This document shows positions 1 to 5,888 of a stretch of DNA of 14,251 nt, one piece after another. Position numbers and translations under genes: made by a program. How positions within the stretch are numbered: position 1 is the first letter of the stretch; every line of letters begins with the position of its first letter. The DNA comes from Bacteroidales bacterium UBA3709 (lineage in GTDB: Bacteria; Bacteroidota; Bacteroidia; Bacteroidales; UBA932), in the NCBI GenBank assembly GCA_002372015.1, contig DFIA01000049.1, positions 1-14,251 on the forward strand, in the 5' to 3' direction. Under the pieces are notes generated by a model. That model worked only from the letters and a program-made list of their open reading frames with translations, was not told the DNA's origin and ran no database searches.

Positions 1-45
1 TGATTCATAATCATGAGGTCGGCGGTTCAAGCCCGCCCCGCGCTA
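1..45 (+). tRNA. 3' part of a tRNA with CAU anticodon, probably elongator tRNA-Met
   Basis: The window opens inside the anticodon arm. The seven-base loop at 4-10 has CAT at its centre (6-8). It is followed by the 3' side of the anticodon stem (11-15), a five-base variable loop AGGTC, a perfect five-pair T stem (21-25 with 33-37) around the loop TTCAAGC, the 3' acceptor strand (38-44) and discriminator A45. CCA is not encoded, as is usual in Bacteroidetes. The anticodon stem lacks the run of three G-C pairs of an initiator tRNA, so initiator Met is unlikely. Elongator Met and the lysidine-modified Ile tRNA cannot be told apart without the 5' half, which lies outside the window. Confidence 0.9.
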
Positions 46-46
46 C

Positions 47-72
47 AAAAAGGGTGATTCGTCACCCTTTTT
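47..72 (+). terminator. Rho-independent terminator of the tRNA
   Basis: A perfect 11-bp hairpin (47-57 with 62-72) is closed by a TTCG tetraloop and ends in five T residues. It begins two bases after the tRNA. The A run on the other side could let it work in both directions, ending transcription that arrives from the minus-strand genes. Confidence 0.85.
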
Positions 73-99
73 GCTTATTTCCCTTGTATGATATTGCTC

Positions 100-136
100 C
101 TATTTTACTGAAGGCAAAGAAGCAATAGAGCCTTGC
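100..136 (-). pseudogene. Degenerate copy of the 3' end of the neighbouring repeat-protein gene
   Basis: Bases 118-136 match 181-199 at 17 of 19 positions, and both blocks are bounded by the same CTATTTT stop-codon region (100-106 and 161-167). On the minus strand this reads as LYCFFAFSK, a damaged version of the LYFFFNLEAK tail of the intact gene. The two blocks differ in length by 2 bp, so the copy is out of register. It looks like what is left of a second, tandem copy of the gene. Confidence 0.5.
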
Positions 137-160
137 AGCACCAAATGCCCACCGCACACG

Positions 161-586
161 CTATTTTGCCTCTAAATTGAAGAAGAAATAGAGCCCTGCC
201 CAAGTAACAGGTACGTCTTTGGCGTTACCTATCTGCGAGCCATTCTTATCTCTGATTGTGCCATCGTTGTCTATTTTACCTATCTGTGAACCATATTTAT
301 CGCGAACAACACCCTCTGAGGATATTTTTCCTATTTGCGAGCCATTCTTATCTCTGATTATGCCATCGTTGTCTATCTTTCCTATCTGTGAACCATACTT
401 ATTGCGAACAACACCATCTGAGTTAATCTTACCCGTTTGTGCGCCATTTCTATCTCTTATAGTGCCATCGTTTTGAATGCTCCCTATCTGCGAACCGTAC
501 CTATCTCTGATTGTTTGTGCGGCAGAGATTGAGGATGTTGCCAATAATACAAAAGCGATAGCTATGAGCCCCAATAATCGCTTCAT
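161..586 (-). CDS. Secreted tandem-repeat protein, 141 aa, beta-flower-like
   Basis: The protein has a clear signal peptide (MKRLLGLIAIAFVLLATSSI, probably cut near residue 23). Nearly all the rest is built from six copies of a 17-residue unit, (I/V)R(D/N)(K/R)(Y/N)GSQIGKI..DG; the sixth copy is cut short. Two unit types alternate, one with Tyr and one with Asn before the Gly, giving a 34-residue higher-order repeat. The C-terminus is WAGLYFFFNLEAK. Short secreted Bacteroidetes proteins of this style are called 5-fold beta-flower proteins in some annotations; that link is from memory and tentative. I chose the start at 586 because it begins the hydrophobic leader. An in-frame ATG at 655 would put 23 non-hydrophobic residues in front of it and seems to come from a duplication. 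The function is unknown; a surface or periplasmic structural role is possible. Confidence 0.75.
   Translation of the reverse strand: MKRLLGLIAIAFVLLATSSISAAQTIRDRYGSQIGSIQNDGTIRDRNGAQTGKINSDGVVRNKYGSQIGKIDNDGIIRDKNGSQIGKISSEGVVRDKYGSQIGKIDNDGTIRDKNGSQIGNAKDVPVTWAGLYFFFNLEAK
227..511 (-). repeat. Coding tandem repeat, 51-bp unit in 102-bp pairs
   Basis: This is the DNA behind the 17-residue protein repeats, about 5.6 units. The 102-bp pairs starting near 228 and 330 are very similar over most of their length, far closer than adjacent 51-bp units. The latest expansion therefore copied a two-unit block. Such an array can gain or lose 102 bp without breaking the frame. Confidence 0.8.
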
Positions 587-632
587 ATTCTTCTGTGATG
601 TTTTAGGGCTTGGCGCTGTACAGAAAGTTCTT

Positions 633-658
633 GATGTTGCCAATAGTCGTTTCATATT
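633..658 (-). repeat. Partial duplication of the 5' end of the repeat-protein gene
   Basis: Bases 633-645 repeat 534-546 exactly (GATGTTGCCAATA). Bases 641-658 match 572-589, the true start region, at 16 of 18. Read on the minus strand this gives MKRLLATS, which is the intact leader with its hydrophobic core removed. The copy therefore carries an internal deletion, probably through the shared CAATA. It cannot encode a working signal peptide. Confidence 0.6.
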
Positions 659-691
659 ATATTATGTTTAGAACTACTTATGTGGATGTTT

Positions 692-1465
692 TTACTTGTC
701 TATTTCCTTAAATTGTTCAAGCAAAAATTCTTCCATAATTTTATATGCAGTTATATTTGGGTGTACACCATCTTTAGCATATTCTTTAGGAAGCCCTCCG
801 TTTCTATCTGCCAGAATAGAGTGATAGTCTATGTACGGGATACCTTGTTTGCTTGCATATTCGCAAATCATATCATTTAGCTTTATTATGTCTTGAGCAG
901 GAGAAAGATCTTTTCTCCAAATAAAGGAAGCTGCAGGTAAAACAGAACAAAGAATAGGTTTTATTTGGTGAACCTTAGCTAATTCTACCATTGACTCTAA
1001 ATTGCCGAGAATGTTTTCGAGAAAAATTATTCCATTGTTTTGTGCAATATCGTTTGTGCCGGCCATTATAAATACATACTGCGGTTTTAGATCCAATACA
1101 TCTCTGCGAAACCTTACTAACATTTCGCTGGTTGTCTGACCAGATATGCCCCTGCCTACAAAGTTGTTATTTTTAAAGAATAGCGTATCTAACTGCCACC
1201 ATAGCTCTGTTATGGAGTCGCCCATGAGCACGGCTTTTACACTATTGTTTGTGTTAGAAACTTTAGCTTGCATCTGCTCGGCAATTCTTGCATTGTCTTT
1301 TCTGAATACATAGAATTGCGCCCAATCTAACTTCTTGGAGTTGGCATTAGCGGCCTGTACATCGTTTGATTCAGCCTTTTTAGAGGTAGTCTGCTTTTGT
1401 GTTTGTGCGGTAATGAAAGATGCAGATGCTATCAATGTCATTACCAGTATCATAAATCTTTTCAT
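692..1465 (-). CDS. Secreted SGNH/GDSL-family hydrolase, 257 aa
   Basis: The protein is probably an esterase or acylhydrolase exported to the periplasm or surface. Residues 1-21 (MKRFMILVMTLIASASFITA) form a signal peptide, followed by a polar linker to about residue 45. The SGNH blocks appear in order: GDSIT with nucleophile Ser84 (block I), GRGISGQ near 104-110 supplying the oxyanion Gly (block II), GTND at 136-139 with Asn138 (block III), and DGVHPN at 232-237 giving the Asp232-His235 pair (block V). Length and motif spacing fit bacterial GDSL lipase/acylhydrolases such as those that cut acetyl groups from glycans; the substrate is not evident. The frame stays open upstream to a GTG at 1699, but I chose 1465 because it begins the signal peptide and the upstream residues belong to an RHS fragment. 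The stop lies about 100 bp upstream of the repeat-protein start, so co-transcription is possible. Confidence 0.85.
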   Translation of the reverse strand: MKRFMILVMTLIASASFITAQTQKQTTSKKAESNDVQAANANSKKLDWAQFYVFRKDNARIAEQMQAKVSNTNNSVKAVLMGDSITELWWQLDTLFFKNNNFVGRGISGQTTSEMLVRFRRDVLDLKPQYVFIMAGTNDIAQNNGIIFLENILGNLESMVELAKVHQIKPILCSVLPAASFIWRKDLSPAQDIIKLNDMICEYASKQGIPYIDYHSILADRNGGLPKEYAKDGVHPNITAYKIMEEFLLEQFKEIDK

Positions 1466-1504
1466 AATATTATCTTTCTCAGGTGCGGAGGTTCTAAAGA
1501 AATT

Positions 1505-1579
1505 CTCATTCACATCTACCATATTTATCGGATTTCCTGCGCAATAGGCATATGGTGATATTGGGTAGTATTTTCTGAT
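1505..1579 (-). pseudogene. Remnant of an RHS-repeat core domain
   Basis: The translated segment IRKYYPISPYAYCAGNPINM, continuing into VDVNE, closely resembles the end of the RHS repeat-associated core in Bacteroidetes (typically YYSISPYAYC.NNPV..DPDG). RHS proteins are long polymorphic toxins or surface proteins; here only this scrap remains. Residues such as NPLFQRPIDKY a little upstream (near 1634-1666) may belong to the same relic, but no further RHS repeats were found before the frame closes. It lies in frame directly ahead of the SGNH hydrolase signal peptide. It is probably the scar of a deleted RHS gene. Confidence 0.6.
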
Positions 1580-1815
1580 AGTGGGTCTTGTGTTGTCCAT
1601 CTGGTTAGTGTTGGCTTGTATTGCCTTGCTTTCATACTTATCTATTGGTCGTTGGAATAGAGGATTGTTACAATAACTCAACATATTGCAATATAACACT
1701 TTTATGGAGAAGATGCAAGCTTGCTTGAGTTTGTCATGATGAGAAAAGTTGCAACAGATATGAACTTAGAGGACTACCGGGAGAGAATCTTTATGCAATG
1801 TAAAAAAAAATACAC
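1580..1815. other. Gene-free stretch
   Basis: Between the RHS remnant and the promoter at 1816 I see no convincing gene, RNA or mobile element. The minus-strand frame of the remnant stays open through much of it but has no recognisable domain. An A run at 1802-1810 precedes the promoter. Confidence 0.5.
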
Positions 1816-1850
1816 TTGACAAGAGTTGTCAAAACGGGGCGGTATCTTTG
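1816..1850 (+). promoter_or_regulatory. Promoter with palindromic operator
   Basis: TATCTTTG at 1843-1850 is a perfect Bacteroidetes -7 box (TAnnTTTG). Just upstream lies a perfect interrupted palindrome, TTGACAA-GAG-TTGTCAA (1816-1832), over the place where the -33 element should be. A repressor bound there would block the polymerase. No -33 element at ideal spacing (19-21 bp) is obvious: the two TTG triplets are 24 and 14 bp away. That could mean an activator is needed. Confidence 0.5.
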
Positions 1851-1888
1851 CAGTGTAAAATAAGTATAACAAATAAAAACATAAAGCA

Positions 1889-2008
1889 ATGAATAGCTAT
1901 AATATCTTGTTCGGAAGCGAAATAGCCGCCTTTATAAACGAAACAATCGATGAAGCTCAGAAAATAGAAATTTCTATACTCAGAGAAGAAAGGCCGGTTG
2001 CTATTTAA
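1889..2008 (+). CDS. Small protein or truncated gene start, 39 aa
   Basis: A complete ATG-to-TAA frame lies about 38 bp below the -7 box at 1843-1850. It is preceded by an A-rich leader (AAATAAAAACATAAAGCA) typical of Bacteroidetes translation starts. The product starts MNSYNILFGSEIAAFINETI and ends ILREERPVAI; it is acidic in the middle and has no membrane segment or signal peptide. I do not recognise it. It may be a genuine small regulated protein. It may also be the N-terminus of a longer gene cut off by the rearrangement that placed the peptidase gene here. Its last 8 bp overlap the end of the convergent M3 peptidase gene. Confidence 0.4.
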   Translation: MNSYNILFGSEIAAFINETIDEAQKIEISILREERPVAI

Positions 2009-4073
2009 AGCCGTATCGTTTTAGCAGGGCCTGAGGTTTTGGGTCTCTTTTGCGGAAGTTGCGGTAGAGAACGGCGGCATCTTCTATGTTGCCTTTTTCC
2101 AGAATGTTTTCTCTGAAACTATGTGCGATTTTTTTGTTAAATACACCGTTTTGCTTGAACAACGAAAAGGCATCTGCCTCAAGCACTTCTGCCCATTTGT
2201 AGGAGTAGTAGCCGGCCGCATACCCTCCGGAAAATATGTGAGTAAAGCTTGGGCAAAAAGCTGTTTTAGGAACGGCAGGAAGCAGGCTGCATTTTTTCTT
2301 GACGAGGTTCTCTAACTTCTCCAAGTCTTTTGAGCTTTTTATTTGTTTTACTTTTTCTGATGGCAAGGTATGTAGCGCCATATCTGTAATACCAAATGCG
2401 AGCTGCCGTACAAAGGCGTAGCCATTGTTGTAGTTATTAGCTTTCTTTATTTTGGCAATAAGGTCTTTACTAATTACTCTACCGGTTTTGTAATGTTTGC
2501 CGGCCATTTTCAGAAAACCTTCTTCAGTGGCCCAGTTTTCCATTATCTGAGAAGGCAGTTCTACAAAATCGCGAGTTACGGAAGTTCCTGTTAGTGAGGG
2601 GTACTTGCCTTTGCCAAGGATTCCGTGCAAGGCGTGTCCAAATTCGTGAAGCAGGGTAGTAACTTCTCCAAATGTTAGGAGCGATGGTTTGGTGGGTGTA
2701 GGTTTGGTAAAGTTGCAGACTATGGAAATAAGCGGTCTTTCTTCCGGAATACCTCCGCTGCTTCTGAAACGTGTCATCCAGGCCCCTCCGCGTTTACTTT
2801 TTCTTGGATAAAAATCGCAGTAGAATAAGGCAAGATGGCTACTATCTTTATCGAGAACTTCATAAACCTGCACATCTTTGTGATAGACAGGAATATCTTT
2901 TGCTTTTACAAAGGTTATTCCATATAGTTTATTGGCGAGTTTGAAAGTGGCTTGCAACACATTGTTTATACAAAAGAAAGGTTTTATGAGATTGTCGTTG
3001 AGATTGTAACTTTTTTGCCTGAGTTTTTCGCTCCAATAAGCAAGGTCCCAAGGTTGTAGCGTTTGATATTCAGACTTGTTTGGCAGTAAATCTTTCTTGT
3101 GCATATTCTTATTGGCAAATAACTCTATACGTTTTATATCTCTTTTGCCATACGGAAGTGTTTTTTGCAGAAGATTGTTAAGAAAAGCATTTACTGTTTT
3201 TGTGTTTTTTGCCATTCTGTATTTGAGTACTCTTTGTGCGTAAGTTTTGAAACCTAATAGGTTGGCTGTACTTGTGCGTAATTCCAGCAGCTTTCTGATA
3301 ATAGCGGTATTATCATATTTCCCGCCGAGGCATCTGGAGTTGTATGCCATGTACATTTGTTTTCTTAGTTCTCTTTTTGAAGAGTATTTCATAAAGCCTG
3401 AATAGCTGGGGGCTTGCAGTGTAAAGACCCATCCTTTCAGTTTTCTTTCTTTTGCGGCAGCGGCAGCTTCCTCAATAATATAATCCGGCAGCCCACTTAG
3501 ACTTTCTTTCTTGGTTATATGTAAGATAAAATCGTTGGTGGCATCCAGAACATTTTTGCCAAACTGTAAGGAAAGCAGATTAGCCTTTTGGGAGTTTTTT
3601 CTGAGCTGTTTCTTTTCCTGTTCATTCAACATAGCACCCTTTTCTTTGAAGGCTTTGTACTTTTGATCCAGCAACCTACTCTGTTCTTTGTCTAAATGTA
3701 GTTTATTCCTTTTTTTATAAACGCATTGTATTCTCTGAAACAGCTTGTTGTTTAGCAGTATATGTAACGAAAGTTTTGTGAGTTGCGGAGAAATTTCTTC
3801 TGCAATCTTGTGCATATTGTTGAATGATATGCACTCGTTGAGATTAAAAAAAATGTTGCTGACAGTATCTAAGGCCTTGCCTGCAAACTCTAAAGCCTCT
3901 ATTGTATTCTTGAAGGTGGGCTCTTCTGGGTTATTGATAATGGTTTCAAATTCTGAGTATGCCTCTTTTATTGCTTGCCTGAATGCGGGCAGGTAATGTT
4001 CTTCTTTTATTTTATCAAACTGTGGTGCTCCGTACCTCAGTGTTGAGGGACAGAGAAGAATATTCTTTTTCAT
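2001..4073 (-). CDS. dcp: M3-family zinc metallopeptidase (oligopeptidase / peptidyl-dipeptidase Dcp type), 690 aa
   Basis: The enzyme cleaves short peptides, either removing C-terminal dipeptides (Dcp) or cutting internally (oligopeptidase A). The zinc site HEFGH is at 476-480 with catalytic Glu477, and the third ligand is probably Glu505 in FVELPSQIMENW. Other family marks are FYPRKSKRGGAWM near 421-433 and FSGGYAAGYYSYKWAEVLEA near 614-633, the substrate-binding Tyr/His region. The helical N-terminal half and total length match full-length Dcp/OpdA proteins. No signal peptide or lipobox is present, so it should be cytoplasmic, acting in peptide turnover. It is the last gene of a three-gene minus-strand operon, 15 bp after the coiled-coil lipoprotein. 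The family is certain. The choice between Dcp and oligopeptidase A specificity is less so, and the symbol is provisional. Confidence 0.9.
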   Translation of the reverse strand: MKKNILLCPSTLRYGAPQFDKIKEEHYLPAFRQAIKEAYSEFETIINNPEEPTFKNTIEALEFAGKALDTVSNIFFNLNECISFNNMHKIAEEISPQLTKLSLHILLNNKLFQRIQCVYKKRNKLHLDKEQSRLLDQKYKAFKEKGAMLNEQEKKQLRKNSQKANLLSLQFGKNVLDATNDFILHITKKESLSGLPDYIIEEAAAAAKERKLKGWVFTLQAPSYSGFMKYSSKRELRKQMYMAYNSRCLGGKYDNTAIIRKLLELRTSTANLLGFKTYAQRVLKYRMAKNTKTVNAFLNNLLQKTLPYGKRDIKRIELFANKNMHKKDLLPNKSEYQTLQPWDLAYWSEKLRQKSYNLNDNLIKPFFCINNVLQATFKLANKLYGITFVKAKDIPVYHKDVQVYEVLDKDSSHLALFYCDFYPRKSKRGGAWMTRFRSSGGIPEERPLISIVCNFTKPTPTKPSLLTFGEVTTLLHEFGHALHGILGKGKYPSLTGTSVTRDFVELPSQIMENWATEEGFLKMAGKHYKTGRVISKDLIAKIKKANNYNNGYAFVRQLAFGITDMALHTLPSEKVKQIKSSKDLEKLENLVKKKCSLLPAVPKTAFCPSFTHIFSGGYAAGYYSYKWAEVLEADAFSLFKQNGVFNKKIAHSFRENILEKGNIEDAAVLYRNFRKRDPKPQALLKRYGFK

Positions 4074-4088
4074 AAATGTGGGGAGTTT

Positions 4089-4991
4089 TTACTGTGTTTG
4101 GATTACCAAATACTTTGTTTGTTCCCAAAATCCTTTCGGATCTGATATGTTGATGATAGCTTCTCCATCTACCGTAACTATGTTGTAAGTACCCTTTCTG
4201 TGATTTGATAAAACTTTAGCTTTTGGAGAGTTTGTATTGATAGTGGATATTTCTCTGTAATCTATTTTTATAAAAGCTGTTTTTTCTGCCTCATAAGAAA
4301 CCTTTGCAGATTTAAATAGCGCACCCTTAGATAACACTCCGGCCTCTATTAATTCGCTTTTGCTGCCAATGATGTAAAAGGCAGAATACAGCACCCTATC
4401 TTGATCTGCTATTTTTTCTTCCATCTGCTCTTTTTCTCCCGAAAGTGTGGTAATGTCTTTTTGTAAGCTGGTTACATGCTGTCCAAGGCTATCGAGCTTT
4501 TGCTCTTTTTCTGTGATAATTATGTCTTTTGCCTGAATTTGTTTTTGCAGGTTATCTATTATGGCAGATTTTTCTTCTAATTCTTTCTGAATGGCATTAA
4601 GTCTTTTCTTGAACTCAACAGACTTAATGTTGCTTTCTTTTTTCAGTTGCTCAATTTTCTGCTTGTAGTTTTCTATTGCATTTTGCAGAGCAGCAACATC
4701 AGACAATAGTCTTTCTCGTTGATTGCCAGATATATCTACGCCTTCTTTAGAGCTTTCTATAGAAATTATATTCTCTTTTTCTCTGATGTTTTTTAGGCCG
4801 GATTCTACCTCATTGAGGGCGGCAAACACTTCATCTAACTGATTTTTCTGGCTCCCATAGTTGCCTTTTAAGGAGTCTAACTGAGCTTGTAGCTGCTTAT
4901 ATTTTGAAGAATTTTCAACGCAGGAAACAGTAGAGAACAGCAATGTAAGAATTGCCACCAGGGGCAATATTTGTTTTTGAATGAGCTTCAT
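4089..4991 (-). CDS. Coiled-coil lipoprotein, Cbp1-like, 300 aa
   Basis: The N-terminus is a lipoprotein signal with lipobox TVSC and acylated Cys24, so the protein is membrane-anchored facing the periplasm or surface. Residues about 30-200 are a long Gln/Lys/Glu-rich coiled coil with heptad character. Residues about 205-300 form a separate probable beta domain, beginning YSAFYIIGSKSELIEAGVLS and ending FWEQTKYLVIQTQ. This layout resembles a Bacteroidetes family annotated as Cbp1 collagen-binding adhesins. I make that link from recalled family resemblance, so collagen binding here is only a possibility; a structural envelope role is equally likely. Its ATG overlaps the stop of the preceding zinc-finger gene (ATGA, 4988-4991), indicating translational coupling. 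The M3 peptidase follows after 15 bp. Confidence 0.75.
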   Translation of the reverse strand: MKLIQKQILPLVAILTLLFSTVSCVENSSKYKQLQAQLDSLKGNYGSQKNQLDEVFAALNEVESGLKNIREKENIISIESSKEGVDISGNQRERLLSDVAALQNAIENYKQKIEQLKKESNIKSVEFKKRLNAIQKELEEKSAIIDNLQKQIQAKDIIITEKEQKLDSLGQHVTSLQKDITTLSGEKEQMEEKIADQDRVLYSAFYIIGSKSELIEAGVLSKGALFKSAKVSYEAEKTAFIKIDYREISTINTNSPKAKVLSNHRKGTYNIVTVDGEAIINISDPKGFWEQTKYLVIQTQ

Positions 4992-5257
4992 AATCTTCTT
5001 TTTCTACTGTAAGCGAAGGTACTCAATATTTTGAATACTTGGCTTATCAGAGCAAGAATTCTTAGCAAAAATTTAGCATTGGAGCGCTCAAGTGCAGCTA
5101 CACATCTTCTGATTTGTTTTATGTGAATTTCGTTTCTTTTTCGCCTTCTTCTTTCCAATGCGTTGTTATAGAAAGTTCTGCATGGGTCTGAACAGAATAT
5201 TTTGTCGGCCCTTCCTATAACATCTTCTCCGCAAACAGGACACTTTCTTTGATTCAT
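4988..5257 (-). CDS. Small zinc-finger protein, 89 aa
   Basis: The N-terminus has a four-cysteine zinc knuckle, CPVCGEDVIGRADKIFCSDP followed by CR (Cys6, Cys9, Cys22, Cys26). It runs into FYNNALERRRRKRNE, a very basic helix. The motif is shared by a common uncharacterised Bacteroidetes family with the consensus FCSD.CR..YNN. Family members I recall are often longer, about 120 aa. Here the segment after about residue 45 is a short, partly hydrophobic and basic tail, so this may be a shortened version. The basic helix beside the zinc knuckle suggests nucleic-acid binding, but no function is established. It is the first gene of the operon and overlaps the lipoprotein gene by 4 bp. Confidence 0.75.
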   Translation of the reverse strand: MNQRKCPVCGEDVIGRADKIFCSDPCRTFYNNALERRRRKRNEIHIKQIRRCVAALERSNAKFLLRILALISQVFKILSTFAYSRKRRL

Positions 5258-5260
5258 ACG

Positions 5261-5291
5261 CCACTTTTCTAACAGACCATTTTTCTAACAG
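5261..5291 (-). repeat. 15-bp direct repeat in the leader of the zinc-finger operon
   Basis: CCACTTTTCTAACAG (5261-5275) and CCATTTTTCTAACAG (5277-5291) match at 14 of 15, one base apart. They lie between the proposed promoter and the start codon at 5257, so both would be in the transcript leader. They may be a slippage duplication or paired regulator sites. Confidence 0.6.
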
Positions 5292-5294
5292 CTT

Positions 5295-5319
5295 CAAAGT
5301 TACAGAGCTAAGACTCTGT
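5295..5319 (-). promoter_or_regulatory. Promoter of the zinc-finger/lipoprotein/peptidase operon, with inverted repeat
   Basis: On the minus strand, TAACTTTG (5302 down to 5295) is a perfect -7 box, giving a start point about 30 bp upstream of the ATG. The inverted repeat ACAGAG-N6-CTCTGT (5302-5319) fills the spacer directly upstream of it, a usual place for an operator. No clear TTTG is visible at the -33 position. Confidence 0.45.
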
Positions 5320-5432
5320 TTAAGTTATAGGCAGAGTTAAATAAGATTAGTTTTTTGACGATTATGAAAAAGTATTGCGCTTAACAGATTCCAATATCGA
5401 TAAGCTTTTTGCTCAATGATGTAGGATATGTA

Positions 5433-5446
5433 TATAAACGTTTATA
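5433..5446. promoter_or_regulatory. Perfect 14-bp palindrome upstream of ssb
   Basis: TATAAACGTTTATA is an uninterrupted palindrome 68 bp upstream of the ssb start and about 130 bp from the divergent operon promoter. It could be a regulator binding site for either side. It is AT-rich, so chance is not excluded. Confidence 0.35.
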
Positions 5447-5469
5447 GGCAAATATAAAAAGGATATGTG

Positions 5470-5495
5470 TATGGCAATAGCTTTTATTTGCCATA
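5470..5495 (+). promoter_or_regulatory. Hairpin just upstream of ssb
   Basis: TATGGCAA (5470-5477) pairs with TTGCCATA (5488-5495) around a 10-base loop, ending 19 bp before the ssb ATG. The right arm includes TTTG (5487-5490) that could belong to an imperfect -7 box. The element may therefore be an operator over the promoter rather than an RNA structure. Confidence 0.35.
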
Positions 5496-5514
5496 GCAAA
5501 AAGAAACAATAAAA

Positions 5515-5850
5515 ATGGAAAAATCGTTGAACAAAGTGGAACTGAAAGGGCGCGTAGGAGCAGACCCTAAGGTAACCGAAATTTCAGAAAATGTAGCCAT
5601 AATACGTTTTTCTGTAGCAACGCATGAAACTTTTAAGGGTAAAGACGGACAGCTGAGAGAAGAAACTACTTGGCATAATGTTGCGGCGTGGTCTGGCAGG
5701 GGGATGTTGGAGTTTTCAAAAATTAAAAAAGGTGTTTTTGTAGAACTTGCAGGGAGGTTGAGGTACTTCAAGTATGTGGCTAAGGATGGGCAGGAGCGAT
5801 TCTCTTGCGAAATAGTGGCATCTAAAATGTCTGTGCCGGAAAATGATTAA
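5515..5850 (+). CDS. ssb: Single-stranded DNA-binding protein, short form, 111 aa
   Basis: This is an OB-fold protein that coats single-stranded DNA during replication and repair. The N-terminus SLNKVELKGRVGADPKV, then VAIIRFSVATHETF, then TTWHNVAAW (residues about 45-55), and GVFVELAGRLRYFKY with the closing CEIVASKM strand follow the whole SSB fold. The protein stops straight after the OB fold (...SVPEND). It lacks the long flexible linker and the acidic DDIPF-type tip that recruits repair and replication partners in typical bacterial SSBs. Bacteroidetes commonly carry short paralogues of about 110 aa, so this may be an accessory SSB rather than the main one. The start codon is preceded by AACAATAAAA. 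Its stop codon forms the first three bases of the -7 box serving cysS. Confidence 0.85.
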   Translation: MEKSLNKVELKGRVGADPKVTEISENVAIIRFSVATHETFKGKDGQLREETTWHNVAAWSGRGMLEFSKIKKGVFVELAGRLRYFKYVAKDGQERFSCEIVASKMSVPEND

Positions 5851-5878
5851 CTTTGCCCTCGGTGGCAAAAAGTTGCCA
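5848..5878 (+). promoter_or_regulatory. Promoter and leader hairpin of cysS
   Basis: TAACTTTG (5848-5855) is a perfect -7 box overlapping the ssb stop codon, so cysS can be transcribed on its own. The -33 element is not obvious. TGGCAA (5863-5868) and TTGCCA (5873-5878) form a 6-bp hairpin with an AAAG loop near the predicted transcript start. The same arm sequences occur in the hairpin upstream of ssb. Confidence 0.5.
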
Positions 5879-5888
5879 AAGGTTTATT

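Noticed and set aside
227..511. Regular repeats resembling a CRISPR array
   Set aside because: The 51-bp units are contiguous with no unique spacers and encode a protein repeat in frame behind a signal peptide.
219..671. Plus-strand open frames through the repeat region
   Set aside because: They are the antisense of the repeat array; repetition keeps the opposite frame open. They have no signal peptide or plausible start context.
1466..1699. N-terminal extension of the SGNH hydrolase from GTG 1699
   Set aside because: It would bury the signal peptide 78 residues inside the protein, and it consists partly of an RHS-core fragment.
1800..1830. TTGACA as a sigma-70 -35 box
   Set aside because: All other promoters here follow the Bacteroidetes consensus; TTGACA here is one half of a perfect palindrome.
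5302..5319. ACAGAG/CTCTGT hairpin as a terminator
   Set aside because: It has no T tract on either strand and sits directly next to a -7 box, so an operator is more likely.
5853..5888. TTG start giving a 515-aa CysS
   Set aside because: The TTG lies within the -7 box TAACTTTG, so it would not be in the transcript from that promoter. The conserved protein begins near 5889-5904.
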